The notes: generated from the letters alone by a model not told the origin. Counted from the first letter of the stretch, positions 8,735 to 18,512 are shown. The stretch is DNA of 64,000 nt from Pseudonocardia oroxyli (GCF_900102195.1 NZ_FNBE01000010.1:124001-188000); one strand, 5' to 3'. Made by a program: numbers and translations.

Positions 8735-10377
8735 TGCTCACTGCTGCGAGAACCTGCAGCCTATGCGCTGGAGTAGCGATAACCGACGCCCCCGACCTTT
8801 TATGCTTTTTACACGCTGATACCGAAAGTCGAAGCTCTCAACTTCAAGACTTGCGAGATGGCGGAACCTGCTGGTTCACTGAATCCACCACGTTGCAACA
8901 GGCCGATCTCGACCTAATTCTGTCGTCCGCACCTCGTGACCACGAGGACCGACCCATCCTCCGTGACGCCCGATTTACTGGATGCACCTTCACAGGCTCG
9001 GTCCGATTCGCCTCCGCTGGCCACGATGGGCGCCTCACGGCCGTCAGGTTTGTAGAGTTCTGCGACTTCGAATCCGCCACGTTTGAGTCGGATGCCGACT
9101 TCACAGAAGGAGTCTTCGATGACTACACCAGCTTCCGATATGCCACGTTCCGTGGAATTGCAGACTTCGAACAGTCGGCTTTCCTTCAAGAGAACAAGGC
9201 ACTCGAGATGGTCGAGCATCCGGACAGCCCCGCCTTCGCATCGGCCAACTCGAAGCGGCTGAGAATGCTATACCCCGTCAGCTTCGAGAGTTGCCAGTTT
9301 GATGGTCCCGCGACGCGATTCGCTGAATCCTGGGCCAACAGCATCATCCGATTCGACGGAAGCACATTTCGATCGGTTGATCTCGGGCCAATCCTCTGCA
9401 GAGGTCTCAGGATACGGAATGCCACCTTTACCCAGCGCGCCCGAATTATAGCGCATGGACTCGGCGGAGTCGGCCCAGTCGAGCTAACAGGGGTCGACTT
9501 TCAAAGTAGCGCCGCATTGGAGGGCTACTCCGTCGGCATAAGTCTAACGTCTGTGAACTTCACTAGTCCGTCCACAATCAGAGAAGTTCAACCACTTTCG
9601 AAGTGGAACCAGCTGTATAGGCTTGAAGGTGGCCGCGAAAAGAGTCTTGCTAGCACGGTGTCGCTGAAGGGTCTGCGAAGCTGCAACCTCAACAATACCG
9701 TCTCGGTCGCAAACGTCGACCTGTCGTATTGCTTTTTTGAGGATACGACGAACTTGGATCGATTCCGACTCGAAGCAGGGACAACCTTCCTGGCGATAGG
9801 TGGCGCACTAAGAACTAGACGGCGTATCACAGCCCAGGAACGGCGCTGGCGATTCACGAAAAACCCACAATGGGCGGGTTTGAAAGAGACCGGCACTGTC
9901 AACCTCTCAAGTTCCTCCGACGCAGACCGGACTCAAGATGCGGTACAGGTCTCAGAGACGTATCGAGCGCTTCGCAAAGGGCGTGAGGACAATAAGGATG
10001 AGCCTGGAGCCGCCGACTTCTACTACGGCGAGATGGAGATGCGACGAGCAGCGACAAAGGGTGCCGAGAAGACTCTACTGACTGCCTATTGGCTTGTATC
10101 CGGGTACGGTCTGCGAGCCTGGCGGGCTATCGTAACATTGGCACTGTTCCTGGGAATTATTTCTGTGGGATTTGAGTTCTTCGGGTTCACAAATCAGGGC
10201 TCGCCAGCCCATCCCAATAGCGTACTCTTTGTGCTCGCGACGATCCTGACGGTTGGCAATGCCACAAACGTACCATTAACCCCTACTGGCGAAGTTCTGC
10301 GCCTTCTCCTCAAAGTCGGAGGTCCTCTTCTTCTCGGGCTTGCAGCATTAGCAGTTCGCGGCAGAATCAAGCGATAA
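8734..10377 (+). CDS. Pentapeptide-repeat protein with C-terminal 2-TM channel-like domain
   Basis: A 547-aa protein from the GTG at 8734, preceded by GGAGGG at normal spacing; the same frame is open from 8569. The N-terminus has CSLC and a later cysteine. Pentapeptide-like repeats with a central Phe or Leu follow (ARFTGCTFTG, CDFESATFESDADFTEGVF). The last 110 residues contain a hydrophobic helix (AIVTLALFLGIISVGFEFF), a TILTVG segment resembling a channel pore loop, a second helix (LLLKVGGPLLLGLAALAV) and a basic end (RGRIKR). This layout is typical of actinobacterial pentapeptide-repeat membrane proteins of unknown role. In this setting it could be a membrane effector. Confidence 0.8.
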   Translation: MLTAARTCSLCAGVAITDAPDLLCFLHADTESRSSQLQDLRDGGTCWFTESTTLQQADLDLILSSAPRDHEDRPILRDARFTGCTFTGSVRFASAGHDGRLTAVRFVEFCDFESATFESDADFTEGVFDDYTSFRYATFRGIADFEQSAFLQENKALEMVEHPDSPAFASANSKRLRMLYPVSFESCQFDGPATRFAESWANSIIRFDGSTFRSVDLGPILCRGLRIRNATFTQRARIIAHGLGGVGPVELTGVDFQSSAALEGYSVGISLTSVNFTSPSTIREVQPLSKWNQLYRLEGGREKSLASTVSLKGLRSCNLNNTVSVANVDLSYCFFEDTTNLDRFRLEAGTTFLAIGGALRTRRRITAQERRWRFTKNPQWAGLKETGTVNLSSSSDADRTQDAVQVSETYRALRKGREDNKDEPGAADFYYGEMEMRRAATKGAEKTLLTAYWLVSGYGLRAWRAIVTLALFLGIISVGFEFFGFTNQGSPAHPNSVLFVLATILTVGNATNVPLTPTGEVLRLLLKVGGPLLLGLAALAVRGRIKR

Positions 10378-10916
10378 CGGGCATCATGTAGGTTACTGAG
10401 AACCTTCTGCGCCCTGTTGCGTCGGCCCAGCCGGAGAATATGAAAGCTTGAGATAGTTGCCGCCCGGCATGGCTAGACCTCCGGCCTCTTTGCCGGTTGT
10501 AGGTACCGCCCAGAGGGCAACTGCGAGCAGGCCGCCTGATCCGTAGTTGGGATGCGGGAGCGTCCATGCTGGGCGACCAGGATCAAAACCGGCACAACGA
10601 GCGGCACTTCGCGTGTGAGAGGCAGAGGCTAGCAGCAGTTGGTGGATCAGGCCGTGGATCAAGATCGTTCGCGCCTCGCTCGACCTAAACACCCAGCGAC
10701 GCTGCGACAGTCGTTCTTGCTCAGGCCAAGCTGGCAATCAGCGGGACCCCTCGCTGATGCCGGCCCGTCACCCGGGCGACCCCAACACCGCAGGCATGGC
10801 CTCAGACGTCATGCCCTCGAGGTACTCGCCGATCGCCGACCGGTCACCACCCCTGCGGTGGAAATGTGACGGACAGTACTGTGCGACCTAACCGGCTGAT
10901 CGAGAGCGGAGAATCT
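10378..10916. other. Intergenic region with a diverged repeat
   Basis: About 540 bases. Positions about 10535-10670 resemble about 4893-5025. A minus-strand frame over 10393-10690 reads in a protein-like way (HPNYGSGGLLAVALWAVPT) but has no convincing start and only a diverged counterpart at 4.9 kb. It may be a decayed gene or part of an old mobile element. Confidence 0.4.
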
Positions 10917-11741
10917 ATGCGTCGCATTCTTGGCGTCCACGGGATCGGGAACTACTCCTACTATCGAGATAACAACAAGTCTGTCGAGTTGGCAACGGCC
11001 GCTATTTCGGCACGGTGGGCAGGCGCAATCAACACAGCCAGCACCGAACAGTTCGATGTCTCGGTGGCATACTATTCCCACCATTTGCGAAGGGGTCAGC
11101 CTCAATCGGTTGCCGATGTCAACCTACTCGACGAGGGAGAGCAAGATCTCTTGGTCCTGTGGGTCGACCAGTTGAATAGGGTCTCGTCCGTCTCGCAAGG
11201 CTCCCGGACAATAAGGGCACGGCAAGCAGCTGATTGGCTAAGCCGAAGGTTCGGACCGCCAGCACGCCTCTTCGCCTTGATGTTCTGCCGGGAGGTCCAT
11301 GCATACTTGCGCCACCGTGACTCACCGCGTCGCATTGCAGCGCGTGAGGCCGTTCAGGAGGCAATCCGCAAATACAGGCCCGAGGTGATCATTGCGCACT
11401 CTTTAGGAAGTGTAATTGCATACGAGGCACTACATTCTGAGCCAAACAGCGAAGTCGACCTCTTCATGACGGTCGGAAGTCCACTGGCAATGCCATCCGT
11501 AGTATTGCCTCGACTGTATACCGAAATGAACGGAAACATCCGCGAGCGCCCGTCGAATACACGATCATGGGTCAACCTTGCTGACGTCGGAGACATTGTG
11601 GCCGTCCCGTCAAGCGGGCTATCTGGTTCGTTCTCGGGCGTCCAGTGCGACCTGCCAGTGACGATTGGAGAATGGGACTTTCACACGTCCGAAGCATACC
11701 TTCGGTGTCCCGAGGTACGCGCTCAACTTCGACTATTCTAA
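10917..11741 (+). CDS. Alpha/beta hydrolase (lipase/PGAP1-like)
   Basis: A 274-aa protein from the ATG at 10917, which has GGAGA upstream and puts HGIGN (residues 8-12, an oxyanion-hole motif) at the expected N-terminal place. The nucleophile elbow is AHSLGS with Ser162. Candidate acid and base are in LADVGDIVAV (Asp223 or Asp226) and DFHTSEAYL (His256). A long insertion between the first strand and the elbow is lid-like. Its 3' end overlaps the convergent 1383-aa STAND protein gene by 4 nt. Hydrolases of this kind occur as effectors in bacterial conflict islands, so a lipase- or peptidase-like toxin role is possible but not shown. Confidence 0.8.
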   Translation: MRRILGVHGIGNYSYYRDNNKSVELATAAISARWAGAINTASTEQFDVSVAYYSHHLRRGQPQSVADVNLLDEGEQDLLVLWVDQLNRVSSVSQGSRTIRARQAADWLSRRFGPPARLFALMFCREVHAYLRHRDSPRRIAAREAVQEAIRKYRPEVIIAHSLGSVIAYEALHSEPNSEVDLFMTVGSPLAMPSVVLPRLYTEMNGNIRERPSNTRSWVNLADVGDIVAVPSSGLSGSFSGVQCDLPVTIGEWDFHTSEAYLRCPEVRAQLRLF

Positions 11742-14700
11742 TACTCAACTTGACGATGAAGATTATTGTCCAGCAACAAACAAGCCACCACCTGGCTTCC
11801 TGAAGCCACCAAGAGCATCTCGCTTGAGAGTACGTTAAGTGCCGTAATTGGGGTCGACCCAAAAATTGACAAAACTTCGACAAGCTGCAGATCGTGCAGA
11901 TCCCACACTTCAACGTCGCCCGCGTCGGTACCAACAAAGGCCACTCTCTGCGAGCGAAAGCTGCCAATCGCGAAGGCAGCATGCCGCCAGCTCGCTCCAA
12001 TCGGGATTGCCTCAGGCGGCCCAGGAATGGACAGGTTGTGTATCTTAACCTGCCCGTCGGTCAGCGTTATCCTCTTGGCGACGCCACCCACGAAAGAAAT
12101 TCCGCCTTCTTTCGCCGCTAAGAGCGTACGATCCACAGCAGCGACGTCGCCTGAAATGCTACGGGAACGGAAATCCCAGATAAATCGCGAGCCATCTACG
12201 GCTTCGACGGAAACCAGCAGGTCAGCCCCGTTTGGAATAAAGCCTATCCGCTCGATCTCACTCTTGAAGTTCTTTGAAATACCGACCCAGTTCCCTGAGT
12301 CTGCTTCATAAAGAGAGACAGAGCCATCGTCGAATCCTACGGCGAAGGCGCGGCAATCTGGCGTGACAGCCACTATCTGTGCAACAGCAGATGGCGTCGA
12401 GGGTTCATCGGAGGTGTCAAAACCTCGGTCAGAGCCATCCATGCCCGTTCGCGTTATGCGGACCAGCCCGGCTTCATCGCCCGAGATGACTGCACTCAAC
12501 GACGAATTGACGGCGACTGCGGAGACAGCGGCGCCATGAACCTTCCATGAGCGAACAAGCCGATTCGTTTCAACATGCCAAACTGTCACGTTACCGTCAG
12601 CGTCTCCTGTTGCAACAACTCGCCCCGCAGAGTCGCACGCGTAACACGTGGGGTTGGTGAACCGACGCCACCGAATCACGCCATCTTCATAGTGAAGGCG
12701 CAACTCACTGCCATTCCGTAATGGTCTTGTTGTAAAGAACGGACCGCCAGATCCCTGTCTTGCTTCTTCCACTGAGACGTCTACATCGACAAGCTTTCCT
12801 GATTGGTCGAATCTTGTATCTTGAAGATCCGCAACCGACGCCGATCGGACCGTGGTCCTGTCTGAGAATGAGACGATAGTTCTGTCGTGCCCCACTCGGA
12901 CCGCTTCGATATCGGACCCGCCGGTACTGAAGAATTGGCTTCCGGTTACCCGCGCACGGCCGTCTCTCCCTCCGACCGCCCACAATTTCCCACTCCTAGA
13001 TAGTGCAATCTGAGGTGACTCGGGGGCCTCGAAGCTCACTCGCTTCTCGTTTGTGCCAGACAGGACAAGTTGTGGAGGAAGAGCGCCCATCGACGTCGAA
13101 GCGACTACATCTTCCCCATCTGATAGCCGTACCTGAGCAACGGGCCCCGCGTGCCACTCAACCGTCGAGGACTCCTGGGCACGACGCTCGTGCGCGTGAC
13201 GGGCATGCATACGCATATATCGATCTGGAGCGGAGACCGTCCAACAAGGAGCCCACGTCAGTGGGTCGGGTAACGCGAGCAGTGCGGCGGCCCGAGCTAG
13301 CTCAAGCTTTTCCATTCTGATGGCCTTTTGGACAAGATTTAGCCTTCGGTCAGCGTCCTGCTCTGAGGCATCGAGAGATCTTGCCAAATCAATGTTCGCG
13401 GTATCACCGACCCCCTCCGTTACCACCAGCCTGATTGCGGCACGATTCAGCAGGAATAATGGATCGTCCACGATCTCTGCAGCTCGCCCTGCATCTGCCG
13501 CGTGCGCGAGGGCGTGTCTCAAAAGGTACGGCTCCGCAGCCTCCCATTCTCGGTCAGCGTACTGTCCAAGAGGCTCCAGTACCGCGTCGAGGAACCTGAC
13601 CGAAGCGTCTTTGCTAACGTCGTGAAGATGATCGACCAATCCTTGGTGGAATAGCCGGTAGACAATGGAAGAGTCGACATCTGATGATTGCCTGAGATAG
13701 AATCGCGCCTCGTTAAGAGTGCGGCGGATTGCCGATAACGAGACGTCGGTCATCGGTTCGAACTCTCGAACAACACGCTCAAGAACGGATATGGGCATGC
13801 CCTGGCCTTTACCGAGAGCAAGCGCGCACAGAACCGGCCTCAAGAGTGGTGGCTTCTGGTCCCCACTTAAATCCAGTTCCAGAACTGAAGGAAGGTCGTG
13901 AGGAACGGCCCTTCCAAATTCCTCGGCGAATGCTGGAGTTATTGTTCTTGCATCCGGGTATTGCCGTAAGAGGTTGCGGGTATATAGCCCAGCAACCAAG
14001 AAGGGGCCCCACTCTCGCTTGCGGTTCCTTTCTCGCCTCCAAGCGAGTTGGTGACCTAGCTCAGATGCAAAGGCCCCGGAAACAGCCCCGCTACGGCGGT
14101 AGGACGGAACCGCTCGCAATAGCTCGGTGACGTACTTATGTAGATCATCTTCCAACACGTCCTCTGGCACATCGTCTAGGTCAAAAAGCAGTTCGCTCTC
14201 TGCGGCCACATCCAAGAGATGGGCGAACTCTGGGTATCTGCGCACTCCTACTAAGACCCGAATGTGCGTCTGTGCTCTAGTCCTAGCCGCCTCGACTAAT
14301 GGGGTGATCAGGGACCGCGAAATCCTCTCGGGCTCGTCAGCTTCATCCAAGGCGTCCAGGACGATGACAGCGTGCTCTCGCATTCTTAGAAGGTCGTCAA
14401 CAAGCTGTTCTGGTGATGCAGGATGACGGAGACCCAGTTGTTCCGCGATCGAGCTAGCAACGCTTAGCATCGACCGTCGCCGGGCATGCACAGCAGCGAG
14501 TCTTGTAATTGGCAAAGGGGCCTGAGCTACTCGGTCCCATATTGGCCTCGTCGCTGCCCGAAGCTCGCCATGGGCCGCGCAGACGAGAATACCGATCAAC
14601 GCTGACTTGCCAACCCCAGGACTGCCGGTTACAACCGCGAGGTGTCCGTCTCCGACACCATTGAGCCACGGCGATATTCGCCTAAGCTCACGATCGCGGC

Positions 14701-15889
14701 CTGAGAAGCAACCAACCATCGCCTCGACGTAGTCAGCGATACCTACCGTTCCGGCCGCGCGATCAAGAAAATGTCTAGCATCAAGCCCGTCATAGAGCTC
14801 ATCCAAGAAGGGTTGCGCAAGTGTCCGGACGACCGGCCGTGACGAACTGGACGCTGAGGGCTTATGCGACGGATTCAGAAAGAACGGTGGGTCGACACTA
14901 GCACTAATGTCCAGTTGAGTTGCAGTGATTTGTTGGCTGTACCCATCACTTTCTTCGGTTTGCCTATTCACCTCTTGTCGGATGGCGCGGGCGATTGTGG
15001 AGAGCGGGGCGTTCTCGGCCTCGGGCGAGATGTCTAGCTCGCCTTGTTTCAGCGATCGCAACACAGAAATAAGCGATGCAGTAAACACTCCATCATAGGC
15101 GGCCTCGTTACCACTGCAGGCGGCGATCACCCAACCTCGCGCCACCTCCGCATCAATCTTTGACTGCCAGGGCAGCCGAGCGGATAGGCCCGCGGAGCAT
15201 AGATCAAGCATGAAGAGCGTGCGCGGGGCACCCGGTGTGTTCTCAACGCCAATGAGCCATTGCTGGATGTCCGATCCAGGATCCGTCTTCCCATCAGAAC
15301 CCAGCACAAAGACGGTGGCTTCGCCAGCGGCAAGCTGACCGTGAGACAGGACGTGCACAAGAAGAATGTCGTTCTCTTCTCCACTGAGCACGAAGTCTTT
15401 AACTACAACACCCAGCTGTTCGCTAGTCAGAAACCTCTCGCTCACTAGCGTGGTCCGGTAGCCGAGGTGCTCCAACACCCCGACCAGATCGCTCTCTAGC
15501 GTGCTCGCAAATGGAAGATCCTGAAGCTCGCTCGGCGCTTCCTTGCTGCCGAAGTCGCTCACGGAAATGCAGAGAGCCCTGCGCCGAAGGCGCAAACTTG
15601 GTGAATTCGAGTATTTCGCTTGCGGGAGAGGTTCAGTTCTTTCGGCCTGAGTCACGGTATCCCGGTCTGCCAATGTAGTTTGGGCGGTTGGGAGAGCTAC
15701 ACGACGAGGACTCGAGGCAGTGGAGGCGAAACCGCCAAACCGTTCGCGGATAGTTGCAACTGTCTCAGGCTCAAGCGTCGACGACGGTGATCTGACATGC
15801 GCACCTGCGTCTTCCGCTGCAGCTAAAATAGTCTTGCTTGAAACTCCCAGTTCTTTAGCCAGCTCGTGAACACGCACCCGGTTAGCCAT
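11738..15889 (-). CDS. IF2_N-caspase-STAND NTPase-WD40 protein
   Basis: A 1383-aa protein. Residues 1-55 match the IF-2 N-terminal fold (VRVHELAKELGVSSKTILAAA). Residues about 100-335 are a caspase-like protease with catalytic His183 (LSHGQ) and Cys231 (LDLCSAG). Residues about 395-700 are a STAND-type NTPase with Walker A GSPGVGKSA (422-430) and Walker B AVIVLDALDE (507-516). The last 450-500 residues are WD40-like repeats (for example ATGDADGNVTVWHV and GDEAGLVRI). Such proteins are thought to sense a trigger through the repeats, oligomerise with ATP and activate the protease for cell suicide. The IF2_N domain in place of the usual N-terminal adaptor is unusual. Codon use is AT-richer than in the chromosome. 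Confidence 0.88.
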   Translation of the reverse strand: MANRVRVHELAKELGVSSKTILAAAEDAGAHVRSPSSTLEPETVATIRERFGGFASTASSPRRVALPTAQTTLADRDTVTQAERTEPLPQAKYSNSPSLRLRRRALCISVSDFGSKEAPSELQDLPFASTLESDLVGVLEHLGYRTTLVSERFLTSEQLGVVVKDFVLSGEENDILLVHVLSHGQLAAGEATVFVLGSDGKTDPGSDIQQWLIGVENTPGAPRTLFMLDLCSAGLSARLPWQSKIDAEVARGWVIAACSGNEAAYDGVFTASLISVLRSLKQGELDISPEAENAPLSTIARAIRQEVNRQTEESDGYSQQITATQLDISASVDPPFFLNPSHKPSASSSSRPVVRTLAQPFLDELYDGLDARHFLDRAAGTVGIADYVEAMVGCFSGRDRELRRISPWLNGVGDGHLAVVTGSPGVGKSALIGILVCAAHGELRAATRPIWDRVAQAPLPITRLAAVHARRRSMLSVASSIAEQLGLRHPASPEQLVDDLLRMREHAVIVLDALDEADEPERISRSLITPLVEAARTRAQTHIRVLVGVRRYPEFAHLLDVAAESELLFDLDDVPEDVLEDDLHKYVTELLRAVPSYRRSGAVSGAFASELGHQLAWRRERNRKREWGPFLVAGLYTRNLLRQYPDARTITPAFAEEFGRAVPHDLPSVLELDLSGDQKPPLLRPVLCALALGKGQGMPISVLERVVREFEPMTDVSLSAIRRTLNEARFYLRQSSDVDSSIVYRLFHQGLVDHLHDVSKDASVRFLDAVLEPLGQYADREWEAAEPYLLRHALAHAADAGRAAEIVDDPLFLLNRAAIRLVVTEGVGDTANIDLARSLDASEQDADRRLNLVQKAIRMEKLELARAAALLALPDPLTWAPCWTVSAPDRYMRMHARHAHERRAQESSTVEWHAGPVAQVRLSDGEDVVASTSMGALPPQLVLSGTNEKRVSFEAPESPQIALSRSGKLWAVGGRDGRARVTGSQFFSTGGSDIEAVRVGHDRTIVSFSDRTTVRSASVADLQDTRFDQSGKLVDVDVSVEEARQGSGGPFFTTRPLRNGSELRLHYEDGVIRWRRFTNPTCYACDSAGRVVATGDADGNVTVWHVETNRLVRSWKVHGAAVSAVAVNSSLSAVISGDEAGLVRITRTGMDGSDRGFDTSDEPSTPSAVAQIVAVTPDCRAFAVGFDDGSVSLYEADSGNWVGISKNFKSEIERIGFIPNGADLLVSVEAVDGSRFIWDFRSRSISGDVAAVDRTLLAAKEGGISFVGGVAKRITLTDGQVKIHNLSIPGPPEAIPIGASWRHAAFAIGSFRSQRVAFVGTDAGDVEVWDLHDLQLVEVLSIFGSTPITALNVLSSEMLLVASGSQVVACLLLDNNLHRQVEY

Positions 15890-16195
15890 ACACGCCGTCG
15901 TTCAGGTCGAAACGTGCTTCGAGCAACTTGCCAACTTGGGCATCTGCGGTTCCTTCGACTCCTCGACCGGGCCCAAGTCGTCGCCACGACCTCGCATGCA
16001 GTGATGCTACTCGACCGGCAACGTGACCCACATCCCTGCGTGTTGGACTCGTTAACGTTCAAAACTCCGGGGGAGCAGTGACCCCCGCCCTCGCGGCCTC
16101 GTCCGCGGCGCGAGAGCATGGGCTCGTTCACGATCGCGAACGATTCCGTCTGAACAAGACCCTCCGGCGGCTGGACCCTCCTGGCCTTGCCGCCC

Positions 16196-16834
16196 ATGAC
16201 CGATCACAGCCCCGGCCAGAGCAGCCACGATGGCGGTAGCCGAGCCGAGGCGGATGCCCGCTTGGCGTGGTCGCTCGCGGCGAACTGCCTGCTCTACGAG
16301 TCCGATCCCGGGCCGGCCGTGCTGAACGTGGCTTCGGCGGCCGAGCCGGTCTGGATGGACCGCTCGACGGCGTGGCAAGACAGCTACGGCCGCTACCTCC
16401 TCGAACACCTCGACGCCGACCCCGACCGACTCCGCGCCGCACACACCGCCGCAGCCGCCGACCTCGCCGAGGCCCGCACACTGCGGTTCGCCCTCGACAC
16501 CTACCGGTCCCGCCGCCGCAGCGGGTTCTCCCGACGGTTCGCCGCCCGGATCCTGCGGCCGGGGCCACGCCGCGAGCTCGTCGGCGTCTACCGCCGCGCG
16601 GTCGATCTGTGTCGGCTCGCGCTCGACATCGCCACGGCCGCGGGCGCCGACCAGGACCCGCTCGCCCGCCGGCGGCTGCACGCAGCGACCCGACACCAGA
16701 ACACCGTCACCGCGCTCGGAGTGATCCCCGGTGTCGCCGAGGCCAGCAGCACCCAGCTCGCCGAGGACCTCGACGAGCTCGACATCCTCGACGCGGGCAA
16801 TCCCGGCGACTCCAGCGGAACTCCTGAGCCCTGA
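16196..16834 (+). CDS. Hypothetical protein
   Basis: A 212-aa protein from the ATG at 16196 (MTDHSPGQS); a TTG 9 nt upstream is the alternative. It is helical, rich in Ala and Arg, with aromatic clusters (MDRSTAWQDSYGRYLLEHL) and no membrane segment. I recognise no family. Its GC returns to the high level of the chromosome, unlike the island before it. It is divergent from the caspase-STAND gene. Confidence 0.6.
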   Translation: MTDHSPGQSSHDGGSRAEADARLAWSLAANCLLYESDPGPAVLNVASAAEPVWMDRSTAWQDSYGRYLLEHLDADPDRLRAAHTAAAADLAEARTLRFALDTYRSRRRSGFSRRFAARILRPGPRRELVGVYRRAVDLCRLALDIATAAGADQDPLARRRLHAATRHQNTVTALGVIPGVAEASSTQLAEDLDELDILDAGNPGDSSGTPEP

Positions 16835-16845
16835 ACGCCTGTCGG

Positions 16846-17103
16846 TCACAGATCCGCGGGCAGGAGACCTTCGGTCAGGTCGTCGAAATCGAGCCGCCCA
16901 TCCACGTCCAGGCCCGGCCACACGTACACCGGGACGGGACCGACCTGCATCCGGTACTCCATCCCCGCCCCCTCCTCCGCCACCAGCTGTCGCAGCTCGT
17001 CGCACGCCCGCCGTCGTGTGTGGGTCCAGGTTGTCTCGACACCGGCGGCGGTCCAGTCGATGTTCTCCCGTCCTGGCCGCAGCACTCCCACCTTCCATCG
17101 CAT
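16846..17103 (-). CDS. Small hypothetical protein
   Basis: An 85-aa frame from the ATG at 17103 (MRWKVGVLRPGRENIDWTAAG). It ends with a strand-rich segment (MQVGPVPVYVWPGL) followed by an acidic tail. The same frame stays open upstream into the neighbouring gene, but the internal ATG avoids that overlap. It follows the next gene on the same strand with a gap of about 65 nt. It has no known family. Confidence 0.45.
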   Translation of the reverse strand: MRWKVGVLRPGRENIDWTAAGVETTWTHTRRRACDELRQLVAEEGAGMEYRMQVGPVPVYVWPGLDVDGRLDFDDLTEGLLPADL

Positions 17104-17168
17104 GCCCGTCACCGAAACGGGAACGGCCCGGCCGCGCCAGCGGCCGGGCCGAACCATCCACAACCCGA

Positions 17169-17723
17169 TCACGGACCGTAGAGCGCATCCACAGTCGCCA
17201 ACAACGCCGCCGCCTTTCGCCACGCGGCGAGCATCGTGGTGTAAGAGGCTCCGTCGCACAGCTCCCACGTGATCGGCCCGACCTGCAGCCGCAGGATCGA
17301 CGGCAGCTCCGACCCCCGCCTCCCCGGCAGCAGCCCGCCGGTGATCGTGGCCTCCCCGCCCAGGCGGACCATCGCCGACACCGACCACGGCCCCGCCGTC
17401 AGCACCGACCGTCGCGAGGACAGGTGCGGGACAAGCGAGGTCGCCACCGGCGCCGCTGCCGCCCAGGACTGCGCGATCCGCGCAGCGGTGTAGTGGCTAC
17501 CCAGGTACACCAGCACCGGCCCGGCCGAGAACCCCAGCTGGACCTCCGGGGTCCCGGCGTGCTGCAGATCCAACCGGGTCGGCACCCGCCCGGCCAGCCG
17601 CACCGAGAACCCGATCACCTGCCCCGTACCGTCCGCACGCTCGCCGATCCCGCATGCGGCGCCCTCGGGCCTCGTGGTCGTGGTGTCGGTGGTGGTGTTC
17701 CGGGTGCGCTGCTTGCTGGTCAT
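17169..17723 (-). CDS. Hypothetical protein
   Basis: A 184-aa protein with a strong ribosome binding site (GGGAGG) before the ATG at 17723. A Thr-rich start (RNTTTDTTTTRPEG) is followed by about 150 residues with alternating hydrophobic and polar positions that suggest beta structure (VQLGFSAGPVLVYLGSHYTA), and an Ala-rich helical end. It forms a likely two-gene unit with the small gene downstream. I recognise no family. Confidence 0.6.
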   Translation of the reverse strand: MTSKQRTRNTTTDTTTTRPEGAACGIGERADGTGQVIGFSVRLAGRVPTRLDLQHAGTPEVQLGFSAGPVLVYLGSHYTAARIAQSWAAAAPVATSLVPHLSSRRSVLTAGPWSVSAMVRLGGEATITGGLLPGRRGSELPSILRLQVGPITWELCDGASYTTMLAAWRKAAALLATVDALYGP

Positions 17724-18275
17724 GGTGGCCTCCCGCGTCTGCGGAGTCCGGGTCTGTCGGCCCGTCCCCTTAGGGTGGCGGGGTGCTGTCCCCCGCCGCG
17801 GTAAGGCGCACCGGCACGGCCTCCGAGGCTCGCAGTCAACGGCGGCCGCAGGCCGTCGCCGAAGGCGATCGCGGAGCCTGCGGAGCGACCGTTTACGGCG
17901 AGTGAGGCCGTGCTAAGCCGAGGGCCGACAGGCCCCGCCCGAAGGGGGACCACCCAGCACTTCTCCCGGCCCGCGCGGCCTTGAGCGCACACCCAGCCGG
18001 CGCCCGAGCGCGCCACCACTAACCCCAGCCCGTCCTTGGCCGGCATCGCGGCCTGAGAGACGAGAAGGGCGCTATTCGAACACCCGCCGCCAGAGGATCA
18101 GCCAGCCGGGTCCGGGCCTGAAGAAGCCGCGCCCCGTTCGCCGTGATCGTCGTGCCCGTCGCCGCGGTAGCGATCCCCAGACCGGGCCAACCCCTCGACT
18201 CGCTCGGGGTACGGTGGTCGGGCCGCGCTTCCCCCGCGGTCGACCCACCAGGAACGACCACGATGGGGAGCAGAC
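17724..18275. other. Intergenic region, no gene seen
   Basis: About 550 very GC-rich bases with several imperfect palindromes around 17820-17940 (for example GGCGGCCGCAGGCCGTCGCC). No frame on either strand has a plausible start and product. The right end leads into the small gene at 18276. Confidence 0.4.
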
Positions 18276-18512
18276 ATGCCCGAGCCTCTCGACCTCCACC
18301 AGGCCGCCGCGATCCTCCGCGGCCACGGCGGCGTCGGCACCACTCAGGACGATCGCAAGCTCGCCGCTGCCCGCGTGCTCTACGAGCTCGACGACGAGTT
18401 CCGCTGCCGCGTCTGGTCCCGCAAACTGCTCGACGCCCTCGACAGCGGCAAGACCGACGACATCGCCCGCGCCCGCCGCGGCCTGGAGCGCCTCCTCGAC
18501 GGTCAGCGATAG
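18276..18512 (+). CDS. Small hypothetical protein
   Basis: A 78-aa acidic and helical protein starting MPEPLDLHQAAAILRGHGG, with GGGGAG upstream of the ATG. It contains DDEFRCRVWSRKLLDAL and ends LERLLDGQR. It has no recognised family. The good ribosome binding site and protein-like composition support it as a real gene. Confidence 0.6.
   Translation: MPEPLDLHQAAAILRGHGGVGTTQDDRKLAAARVLYELDDEFRCRVWSRKLLDALDSGKTDDIARARRGLERLLDGQR

Noticed and set aside
16052..17188. A 378-codon minus-strand frame
   Set aside because: Low-complexity Gly/Arg/Val sequence overlapping better-supported genes on both strands.
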